Assembly (NCBI GenBank): GCA_963971535.1
Contig: OZ020586.1
Coordinates: forward strand, 78,410,412-78,474,411
Reading direction: 5' to 3'
Source: Notolepis coatsorum
Taxonomy: Eukaryota > Chordata > Actinopteri > Aulopiformes > Paralepididae
Length of the DNA: 64,000 nt
Below the pieces are notes generated by a model. The model worked only from the letters and a program-made list of their open reading frames with translations. It ran no database searches and was not told the origin of the DNA. Each line of letters starts with the position of its first letter. Within the stretch, counting starts at the first letter, position 1. Shown here piece after piece: positions 46,301 through 58,300 of the stretch. Made by a program: the position numbers and the translations under genes.

Positions 46301-49300
46301 GTGAAGGATCAGATTAAACCGAATATATATATTTATTTATATATATATATTTAATTGTATTTGTATATCGTTTGATATCCCCTGTATATTCCTTGTACAA
46401 TATGCACTGAATATCCCTTTAGTCTACTAAACAGCCCATAATAGTTTCATTCTACCATTGGACGAGAACCTGGCGCCAGGTTGCCATACCCCTAGGTCCA
46501 AGTTCAATCGTGCCGCCTAACATGTCGTGGCAAGCCCCGGTTCCGCGCAGGAATATGTCGGGCGAAATACGAATGGTACTATTTGTTCATAGCGCATATA
46601 TATATGGCGCAAGTAAAGTAGAACTTCCTTCTAGTCCAGTTCTTTACCCTCCAACAGAGTGACAGACGCAAAAGCCTCCCCACGACGCACGTGTGGTGTA
46701 GTAAGGCCTACTTGGCCCAGAATAGGCATTGAGATATCGTGTAGATTAATAATTGAATAGTCATAGTTTGGCACTATACCGTCGAGTTGGACGTATTCTA
46801 TTAAGCTAATAATAGTCTATTTATGTATGGTGCATCGTTCGGTTAGAGTTCTAAAGTTATCAGTACCCCCATCGTTCCTGACGTTATCTGGACGCTTAAC
46901 CAGGCTGAGCAGACCCCTAGTGGTGCTTGCATCCGAGGAGCTCCGGGCCAAGAGCGACTGGACCTGTATATTGGATTACTCTACCCGGACGACGGCGAGC
47001 CTTCCACGGCTTGGATTATGCTTTGGGTGCTTTGATTATTCCATGGATAAAGGCCAACACTGCGGAGTGTTGGAACTACCCCCCGGAGAGGACTCCAGGT
47101 GAGACGGCGCTCTACACCAGTGAGGTCGCCTCACGTCTCTCCGTTGTGGACCGGCAGCTACCGTCCACAGAGGGTCCAGCTGTATTCGTCTGCGGACCGA
47201 GGTTCTGTGGGCACCGTGTCCAAGACTTTGGATTCTCCCAAGACACCGTCGGCCAGATGGGATACCGCCAGCGGCTTCTCTAACCCCCCCCTCCTACTGT
47301 CTTACAACCAGCGGGACACCCCCCCCCCCCCCCTTAGTGTATCCAGCTATAATCATTTAAGTACCTTCGCTATCGTTTCCTAAATATTCCAGGTTGTATA
47401 CTTACTCCCTGCGTAACCAGAGATTGGACATTCAATGTTGATTTACCTACGAATACTCATTTGCCATAAAAGTGCATATTTCATATTTCAAATCATAAAT
47501 GTAATTAAGTGAACGTTGTATATACCTTTTGCTATATTAAACCTTCGATTTGGTACATTTGTGTGGATTCGTTTCATCAGGTGGGAAAGTGTTCATCATA
47601 CTTATATCATGTACTGGATGGCCAGAAGTTAAAGTACAAGAGGTAGTGGTATTAAATATCATATCTAACAATACAGTCAGGGAATTGTACCCCTCAGTTA
47701 CAATTGGTCCTTCGAGCCGGAGGGTAACTAGTGTAATATTAATATAGTGTTATTAATATCGAAATGGCCTATGATGAACACTCCACGAAACGATCCTCCT
47801 AACCTAGAACGCCCGCGGCGCAGACGACAGACACCTCAGTACTTAGAGGCTTACACTGTCAGTCAACTACCTAGCCTTCGACAAACGGTAAACGCGGTAA
47901 AAGTAGAAAGTAAAATTATGTCTGACCTTAACGACCAGGTTTCCCCGACCACAGAGGCCCTAGTAGGTCCTAATGTAACTGACCAAGCTCACGGTGGGGA
48001 CCAGGAGGGAATTGACATGCCTTTACCCCCCGCCACTACCCAAGAAGTAGTCCCCGACCAGCCCCGGGAGGAAGACAACCCTACAGAGAGAGAACTCTGC
48101 ACGGAAGAAGAGGAGGAGAGCGCCGAAGAAATAGAGCTCCAGGACTCCCCAACGAGTACCCCCAGGAGCGGCTCACGCAGGAGCGGCTCACCTCCACAAC
48201 CGCCTTCCCCCGGCGAAGCGGAGAGGGTGCTACAACAGGCGTTCCTCGTCAGCCTGACAGCCTCTACCGAACGCGATCGACTTCAAGCGCAACAACGGAG
48301 CGAAGAAGAGCGCATACGCCTGGAGATGAGACGCCTTCAGACGGAAGAGAATATGGCAAGAGACCGGGCAGACACCCAGCGTGCCGCTGCCGGTGCCCAA
48401 AGAGACGCAGAGCGCGAACTCGCTCTCATCCAGCGCGAAGCCGAGCGCGACAGACTACAAGCCGAGCGCGACAAGCTACAAGCGCAGCTAATGGAGCAGC
48501 TGATCCGCAAGGCAACACCCTCTCCCTCCACCAGGGGTTCAAGGAACTCGTCGAGACAACAGTCAAGGGCAGCGTCACCACAACGAGCAAGCGAACTTGA
48601 CCAACAGACCGAGCCTAGACCCCCCCGCAGACCCCCTTCCCAGACCGGTCCAAGCGAGACCCAGCTACAAGGAAGGAGCGGCATACACTGCGGAGAAGCT
48701 AAATAAACGATTACAGGATCTGGAAGATCTGATAGAGGAAGAAGAGGGAGAGGAGGAGAACCAAGCCCGACGACAGCACAGTACTCCACCGGACCAGCAG
48801 GTCCCATACAGTCCAGGCTATACCCCCGCGGCGCTGCGCTACAGACCCCCGACTCTATTCACGGGTGAGCACGACGCACGACCAGCCCCGAGGAACAGCA
48901 CCTGGACCAGCGGGCCATGGTACCCTGCCAGTACCAGCCCACAGCGAGGCGCAAGAGGGGACTCGCCCAGGAGGTCTCTCCCCCAACGCTCGCCGATGTA
49001 TCAGCCATCCACGGCGTCATACAATGCCACGCCGTCATTCCCAGACTTCGCCTATGAGAGTCGAGCACAGTACACGGAGCTCCGGATGTGCTTAGAGACA
49101 ATGATGGTGGATGTCGCTGATGAACGCCACAAGTATGCAATATTACTGAAGCACCTGAAAGTACCGCGAGCGCACAATATAGCGCTAGCCTATGCTACCT
49201 CTTCGACCCCATACACAGCGGCCCTTGCAGCGCTGGATCAGAGATATGGACGTATATGGGATTACGTAATCCAAGAGATAAGGCATATTGATCGCCTACC

Positions 49301-52300
49301 CCCAGCCACAGACAATCGCTCACTAGACGACCTGTCAATCAAAGTGCAGTCCCTGGTGGGGATGCTGGGAGCGCAACGGGAGAAGGGCATGCATGAGCTA
49401 TACGCCAACTCTAACGTCGAGAGGATTTTGGAGAAGCTGCCACCCGCAAGACAGGAGCGCTTCAGGCGGCAGAGAGATTACCGGGATCCCAACGGCCCCG
49501 AGCCATCCCTCCTTGATCTAGCCGACTTCCTGGCGAGAGAAGTCAGCAGCTTACGACTAGATACATTCGGGCGGAGCACGGCAAGCTCCAGAGAGGGACC
49601 CAGGAGAATAAATGATGGAAGAAGATCGGTGACTGTCATGCACCAATCAGAGTCAGTACCGAGCAGTAAGAGTCACAGCACCCCCTCGAGAAAAGAGAAG
49701 TGGAAGATAGCGTGTCCCTACTGTGAGAAAGAACACTGGCTGTCACAATGTGACCTATTCACAAAGATGAATGCAGAAGAAGTGAGTCAATGGATAAAGT
49801 CCAACCGGCGCTGTTATCGATGTGCGCGGCCCCACATGGCAGCCGAATGCCGCCTAAAGAAAAGGTGCAGCCGGTGCGATGGAGCCCATCTAGATATACT
49901 ACACGATAGTAACGGAAGACGGCCTACACCTGCACCACGGAGCGGCACCAAGGCAAGTGTCATGTACATTGACCCCGCCAGCAGCAGCGGAGCCCAAGTG
50001 CTCTTAAAGGTAGTCCGTGTGACATTGAGCTACCAAGATAAAGTCATGGACACTTACGCCGTCCTTGATGACGGGTCAGAGAAGACCCTTCTGCTCGCCT
50101 CCGCTGCGACCCAGCTGGGACTGCGGGGGAGCAAGAACGAAATGACGATTCGGACAATAAGAAGAGATTTAAAGACGATAAAGGGCGAGAATGTCTCCTT
50201 CACCATTGCAGCAAACGGGCAGCCAGAGCGACGGTACAAGATTACAAATGCTTTCACCAGCCAAGAAATAGGACTATCGCAGTACACCTACCCTGTCACC
50301 AAGTTGATGGATAAATATGTGCACCTGCGCCAATTACCTATCCCGCTCATAGACGGCGCTACCCCGACCCTGCTGATAGGCTCCGACCATGCAGAACTCA
50401 TAGTCCCGATCGACCGGGTCCATACAGGCCCCCGAGGCTGTCCTGCAGCAGTCGAGACCCGCCTAGGGTGGACCCTACAAGGCCCCCTCGCTAAATCTCT
50501 CAACCGAACAGCAGCCACTAGCTGCTTCCACTCCAGAACGACAGAAGAAGACACCACTCTCCTGCAGCATGTCGAGAGGCTATGGACCCTAGAGACAATG
50601 CCCTTTAAGAACGAAAAGAAAGATATTCGCTCTAAAGAAGACATTTACGCCATCAACCTACTCGAGCAGGGGACAAAGAGAGTCACAGTCGGCGGAGTGA
50701 TGAGATACGCAACTCCACTCCTGAGGCGAGAGGGAATGCCCACCTTTCACGCAAAGAAAGACGCCACGGAGCGCTATCTATTGAACACGGAGCGGCGCCT
50801 AGCCAAAGACCCCGCTCAAGAGAGTGTGTACCGCGCTGAGATTGAGAAGCTAATCACAGCGGGACACGTAACAAAGATTGACATTAAAGAGGCCGATCAG
50901 ACGACCGAATCATGGTACGTGCCGCATCACAAGGTCCATCACAATGGCAAGGATCGCATTGTGTTTAACTGCAGCTACCAGATCGGATCCCAAAATCTGA
51001 ATAAAGAGCTCTTGCCCGGCCCCACACTCGGCCCCTCCCTACTAGGCGTGCTACTGCGCTTCCGCCAGGACAAGGTGGCTATCAGCGGGGATATCAAAGG
51101 GATGTTCTTGCAGGTGAGACTAGTAGAGAAGGACAAGCCCCTGCTACGGTTCCTATGGAGAGAGAAGATCGGAGATGAGAACCCAGCCATCTACCAGTGG
51201 GAAGTACTCCCCTTCGGAACCACATGCAGCCTGTGCTGTGCTACATTTGCACTACAGAAACACGTCACAGAGGACCCAGCAGCAGATGAAGAGGTCCAAC
51301 ACAGTGTGAAGAACAGTTTCTACATGGACAACTGTTTACAAAGCGTTTCGACTCAAGAAGAAGCCGAGGCTCTCCTAATCAAGTTGCGCGCCTCCCTGAT
51401 CAAAGGCGGCTTTGATCTCAGGCAGTGGGCCAGCAGTGACCCGCACGTATTGCGCAGCCTCTCCTCCGCGGACAAGGCTGCCAGCAGCGAGACCTGGATG
51501 GCGACAATCCCAGGAGAAGCACAAGAAATGACACTAGGACTAGTCTGGCGCTTCAAAACAGACTCGCTCCACTATAGACACAAACCCTTGGCTCCAGAGC
51601 AGGGAAGGTCGACGGCGATACCGACCACCAGACGGAGTGTGTACAGAACACTCGCCAGACAATATGACCCGTTGGGATGTATTCTACCTTACACCACCAG
51701 GGCAAAGATGATTGTACGAGCACTATGGGACAAGGACCAGGGCTGGGACGACCCAATACCCGCACACCTTGCCTCAACATGGAGAGAGTGGGAGACGGAA
51801 CTCCGCTCACTCCCAGGTGTCAATATACGCCGCAGCTACTTCCCATCCACAGTGAGGCCAGAGACATGCGAGATTGATCTACACGTCTTCAGCGACGCCT
51901 CCGAAGTAGCCTACGGATCGGTGGCCTACCTGCGTGCCCAAGAGAAGGGAGGAAAGATACACACTGCCTTCATCCTGGCCCGCTCAAGAATAGCCCCACG
52001 TAAGCAACAATCTATCCCACGTCTAGAGCTCTGCGCAGCCCTCGCAGGAGCGCATCTAGCCACGTTAATCCAACGTGAACTCACCATTCCGGTGCACAGA
52101 ACAATCTTGTGGTCAGATTCCACGACAGTACTCACATGGATCAAGTCTGATTCATGCAGATACAAAGTCTTCGTGGGAGTCAGAGTCACCGAGATTCAAG
52201 AGTTAACAGAAGAAGCAAGCTGGCGGTATGTGGACACCAAACACAACCCAGCTGACGTCATCACCCGGGGAATGTCTCTGGATGACCTAACCCGTCGCAA

Positions 52301-55300
52301 CATCTACAGTGACGGACCAGAATTCCTCAAGCTCCCGGAAGGAGATTGGCCTACGCCCACCCCGCGGGAAGCAAGTAACGAGGAGGCTGAGAACAAGAAA
52401 CCTATGTTCTGTGGACTGAGCACTGTCGCCTCCACAGACCCCAACATAGATGACTGCATTACCCTAGAGAGTGCGCAGCAAAGAACATTCCTGCGGCACC
52501 ACCCAGAGATTCAGTCCACCACTGACATGTCAGCAGCTGACTACGAAGAAGCAGAACTTCTTCTACTACAACAAGCCCAGAGAGACTCGTTCCCCGATGA
52601 GCTAGACTGTCTACAGGGAGGAAACCCCGTCCCATCAGACAGCAGACTGATTCACCTGGCACCAGAGAGTGACGCCCATAATCTCATCAGAGTGGGTGGT
52701 CGCCTGCGGAGAGCCCCCGATCTACCAAATGACATTAAGTACCCGATCGTCTTGAACAGCCGACACAAGGTCACAGAGCTGATCATAAAGAAATACGTCT
52801 CCAGTGATGTAGCAGATGTCGACCCAGTCACCCCCCGCACACTCCTAATGGGGCGGCTGGACCCCGCGCTACCCCAGACAATGTACAGGCCTGAAGAAGC
52901 GAACGGCCGAAGAATGTGGAGGTACAGCCAAGTACTAGCTGACAAGTTTTGGAGCAGCTTCCTACTTCACTACCTACCGTCTCTACAGACCCGCCAGAAG
53001 TGGGTAAAAGAGAGAGACAATTTGACAGAAGGAACAGTCGTCATGATTATTGACCAGTCACTACCCAGAGCTATGTGGCCGGCTGGCCGCGTAAGCAAAG
53101 TGATCACCGGTGCCGATGGCAAGGTCCGAGCAGCTGAAGTACTCGTCCAGGGGCGCATTTACACACGTCCCGTGGCGAGGCTCATAGAACTGCCCCGACT
53201 CCCAGATACTATCGATGATGACCATGACCCCATGACTTTGTGAGTTGACTGACCCTTACAGCGGACCTTGAGTGGTAGACAGTGCGGTTAATCTGTCTCT
53301 GTTTAGCTAATTAGGTGGGACTAATTAGGGGGCGGCTGTTGTGAAGGATCAGATTAAACCGAATATATATATTTATTTATATATTTAATTGTATTTGTAT
53401 ATCGTTTGATATCCCCTGTATATTCCTTGTACAATATGCACTGAATATCCCTTTAGTCTACTAAACAGCCCATAATAGTTTCATTCTACCATTGGACGAG
53501 AACCTGGCGCCAGGTTGCCATACCCCTAGGTCCAAGTTCAATCGTGCCGCCTAACATGTCGTGGCAAGCCCCGGTTCCGCGCAGGAATATGTCGGGCGAA
53601 ATACGAATGGTACTATTTGTTCATAGCGCATATATATATGGCGCAAGTAAAGTAGAACTTCCTTCTAGTCCAGTTCTTTACCCTCCAACAGAGTGACAGA
53701 CGCAAAAGCCTCCCCACGACGCACGTGTGGTGTAGTAAGGCCTACTTGGCCCAGAATAGGCATTGAGATATCGTGTAGATTAATAATTGAATAGTCATAG
53801 TTTGGCACTATACCGTCGAGTTGGACGTATTCTATTAAGCTAATAATAGTCTATTTATGTATGGTGCATCGTTCGGTTAGAGTTCTAAAGTTATCAGTAC
53901 CCCCATCGTTCCTGACGTTATCTGGACGCTTAACCAGGCTGAGCAGACCCCTAGTGGTGCTTGCATCCGAGGAGCTCCGGGCCAAGAGCGACTGGACCTT
54001 TATATTGGATTACTCTACCCGGACGACGGCGAGCCTTCCACGGCTTGGATTATGCTTTGGGTGCTTTGATTATTCCATGGATAAAGGCCAACACTGCGGA
54101 GTGTTGGAACTACCCCCCGGAGAGGACTCCAGGTGAGACGGCGCTCTACACCAGTGAGGTCGCCTCACGTCTCTCCGTTGTGGACCGGCAGCTACCGTCC
54201 ACAAAGGGTCCAGCTGTATTCGTCTGCGGACCGAGGTTCTGTGGGCACCGTGTCCAAGACTTTGGATTCTCCCAAGACACCGTCGGCCAGATGGGATACC
54301 GCCAGCGGCTTCTCTAACCCCCCCCCTCCTACTGTCTTACAACCAGCGGGACACCCCCCCCCCCCCCTTAGTGTATCCAGCTATAATCATTTAAGTACCT
54401 TCGCTATCGTTTCCTAAATATTCCAGGTTGTATACTTACTCCCTGCGTAACCAGAGATTGGACATTCAATGTTGATTTACCTACGAATACTCATTTGCCA
54501 TAAAAGTGCATATTTCATATTTCAAATCATAAATGTAATTAAGTGAACGTTGTATATACCTTTTGCTATATTAAACCTTCGATTTGGTACATTTGTGTGG
54601 ATTCGTTTCATCAGGTGGGAAAGTGTTCATCATACTTATATCATGTACTGGATGGCCAGAAGTTAAAGTACAAGAGGTAGTGGTATTAAATATCATATCT
54701 AACAATACAGTCAGGGAATTGTACCCCTCAGTTACATATGCTCTAGCTCGTACCCCCCCTCCCGGACCCCCCATTGGATAATCCATCCATTATCCCTCGC
54801 TCCTAACCAGACACTACCATTATATGCTAGCTTTTATTCTCTCCACCACTTCTAACCACATTGTCATTTTGGATTCATTGAGACCCAAAATATATATATT
54901 TTTTTTAACACTTTGATTGCCAGCGTGGCGTGCAATATTTATCGTTGGATGCCACCACCCACTTCAATGATAGCGCTCTAAACGCATAATCTCTGTCTTA
55001 AATTATGGCTATGTCTAATCTGCCCGTCGTTTATCAATGACTTGTTTGCAGTCAACATTGTCGAGACGGATTGTTTTTTAATCGGTTAATTTCCGTTTTA
55101 TAGCATTTTGAAAAGCCCTCGTTTTTCAGGAAAATATATAGATTCCGTGATAATCGCCCCTTTACTGGAATATTCTGGCATACACAAAAAACGTTGACAT
55201 TTTTCGGCCTATTTATGAATAGTTTTCAAATAAACGCTAGATTATCGATAGTATATGTGTACTTACTTATGCACGCTAGAGAAGCGATCTGAAAAATATA

Positions 55301-58300
55301 TTCTCATTTCCTGATCAGCGCGCACACACAGACACACACACATAGGGCACACGTTGATATATAGGTCAAAATAGATCCGATTACCCCAAGACTGGTCAAA
55401 TAAATTGCTTACCCCACCTAATCAGATGTTCTCCAAAAAGATTATTCCAATTCCTGATCGCCATTCCAAATATTGATTTTGCAATATGAATAGAATATAG
55501 AATATCAGGCCTATAAATGACCTTATTATGGCCAAGACATGCATCTATAGATCGGCCCGAATCTCCTCTTTCCAATGGCAGAGTTGAATATCGATTTAGT
55601 ATCACCAGGTGCCCAGTAGGGCAGCAAAGACCGTGAATGAAATCTACTGTAAGTACAGTTACTTCCGGTTAATGTCCATAACTCCACATTGCGACACGGT
55701 TTTCTCCTAGACGTTCACAGAAAGGTAAAGAAATTATATATGTTGTATTTTATGGCAATAGCGTTGAGGTTTGTTCGACCCATGAGATATAAACACGACA
55801 TTTGCGTAAATATTTTTTTGTCTGCGGCTGGTGTGAGCTGGGTAGTGTAGTTTTATGAAATTTAGACGTCCATCGAAAGCCCTGGGTCTCCTCTTTCTCT
55901 GGACTACGAGTGCTGCTTCTACTCATGTCTAAATCAAATGTCTTCCATTGCAATGCATGACATTTTTTTATAAGCTAACCTGCTATTAGTCTTTTTATAA
56001 ATTTGAATGCCAGAAATCATAATCAATAAGGAATCTATTACAATCTTCTTTTTTTTTAATGGATTTTAACTCATTCAGCGCCATTCACGAGAAAAGTCGG
56101 GTGAACTCGCCATGCGTTGAGCGCCAATCACGAGAAAAGTCGGGTTTTAATCGGTATTTCTTTTATTCGCTATATCCATTCATTTTTCATCCATCCAGCC
56201 TGATGCTATCATTGGGAATGGGTCTGAGCTCGCAAAAGGCCAATACCTCCGCCTAACGCCTTCCGGCCGGTATTGCACATCATTGGAATCCCTCCCCCTT
56301 GGGCTGTGCAGCGATCTAACAAGTCCGGTCCAGGTTTTCCTTCTCGGGCATGCAGTATCATTATAACACATGGACTGGGGAGACTGGGAGCAGCGTGGAT
56401 TATGAGTTTTGGACATATAACGTTGGATCTATAAACACAATCAATATTTGGAATGGCGATCAGGAATTGGATTAATCTTTTTGCAGTACATCAGATGTGA
56501 GGTAAGGACTCTGTTACCAATCTTGGGTTAATCCGATGTTTCTTTCTTAATGATCACGCATGCGTGTTCGTGTGTGTGTGTGTGTGTGTGTGTGCGGTTG
56601 GCTGCGACCAAGGCACGGAGAAGTGACTTTTCAGCCCCCGCTTCTGTTCGTGCATGAGGACACATATAATACCGATAATCTAGCGTTATTTTCAGAACGA
56701 TTCATAAATAAAGCGGCAAATGGCACGATTTCTAAGGAAATGCATTGAAGCGCGGTTTGCTCGAGTTTCTTGAGATTAGACAGAATCGCTCTGGAACTAT
56801 ATTCATATTCACCATGGTATAAAATGGTGTATGAAAAAATTATCTGTTTTTTGCATGTTGACTGGAAGAAACTCACTGACAATCGACGTGTTTATTCAAA
56901 TCAAATCGAATCAAATTTATTTGTAAGGCCTGACAACACACATTAATATCCCCATGGGCCGTACACGTCTTCTTTAAACAAGTCAAGAAGAAACGTAACA
57001 ATAAGTCAAGAACAGAACAAGAACACCATAAGGTCAACAAATTTAAAATAAATGCAAATAAATGAAAGAATGCAAGCACTCCCAGACATACCCCACGCGA
57101 AGGTAAGGAAAAACTCACTAAAACCTAACAATAGGGAAAAATGCTCCACAGGCAGTGTGGAGGAGAGAAACCTTAGAAGGGCCATTCAAGGGGGGATCTC
57201 CCTTCTTAGATGTTGGTGAGTGTTGCAGACTAACGGTTGGTAAGCATGCACTCAAGTGTGTAGTGAAACACAGATGAGTGCATGCAATAGCAACTGAACA
57301 TTTTGAAAGATTAAAGATAGAGCTGATAGCGATAGATCCATAGCTATAATATTTCATATAGTTTTAGCACTCTCAAACATGGCATTCTCCCCATTGCATT
57401 ACAGCGATGGCGTTCTAACCAGAAGGTAAACAGCGCCCCCTTGGCGTCCATTGAGTTAGTGATGAAATGATCTATTACAATATTTATTAAATTTTTTACA
57501 TAGATTTGAATGACTGAAATCAGGGAGATTTTAATATCCATTCTCTGCTCATTTGCCTCTATAATTATTAGGGCTGTCTTAAATACTTCAAAGCTTCGTT
57601 CGATGGGCATGGGATTCGAATATGAAAATAAAATTTGATTATTAAAAAAATAAATGAATATATATATATTTTTTTGCCTCTTTATTAATTACAACAAGCA
57701 ATGCTGTTTGTTATTTAAGATGAGGTCGGACTCGCCACTGACAGATTTGTGTTCATTGTGCTGCTTTTATAAAGCCTCAAACGGCTTACAATATTTCATG
57801 AAAGCAAAGTGTTTTGTTTGTCTAAGATTTAAAAATGTTTAAACAAAGTTGAACAAAGTGCTGTACAAGTCCCACAACATTAAAAAATATATATTTTATT
57901 AAATTCTTTTTTTTTTTTTTTCGAAGCTTCGAATTAAAATTGAATCTCTGCCCCGAAGCTTCGAATTCCAAAAAAAATCGAAGGTCAGCCCTAATAATTA
58001 TGCCAATTTTATGCTAATTTCATGCCTTGTGTCTATTTTGTGTCTACATCACGGCTGTGAAGCACTTTGGGCTGCAATTCTTGTATGAAAAGTGCTATAC
58101 AAATAAGGTGTATTATTATTATCAATAATGTTATATAACATTCTATAAAATGTTATTAGTAGTAGTATTGGAAATATGTTATGTTTATCTTTTTAATTGT
58201 CTTGAGTGTTGCCTCTCTCTTGGGAAATTGACTCCTAATTTAAAGCAGCCACTTGTCCTTTACCCTGTAGAGTAGACGCTTGTTTACAGACACCGGTGTC

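Larger units (their letters stand above)
46297..54736 (+). mobile_element. BEL/Pao LTR retrotransposon, copy 2
   Basis: This complete 8440-bp insertion in pdia3-like intron 8, sense to the gene, has LTRs of 1406 and 1400 bp, a perfect 5-bp duplication TATGC (46292-46296 and 54737-54741), tRNA-Tyr primer-binding site and polypurine tract. The LTRs differ by a 6-bp AT-repeat length change, C-run shifts and about two substitutions, so insertion is recent. Gag-Pol carries one frameshift and lacks the integrase core. It is a clearly different lineage from copy 1 (visible divergence throughout). Confidence 0.95.

Noticed and set aside
46827-47383. Open frames of about 90-118 codons inside the copy 2 LTRs
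   Set aside because: Both LTRs carry them, they overlap in several frames and resemble no known protein; they are LTR regulatory sequence.
48597-48706. Programmed ribosomal frameshift in BEL/Pao copy 2
   Set aside because: Copy 1 encodes the same region in a single frame, and the shift falls at a C-run, so a simple indel is more likely.
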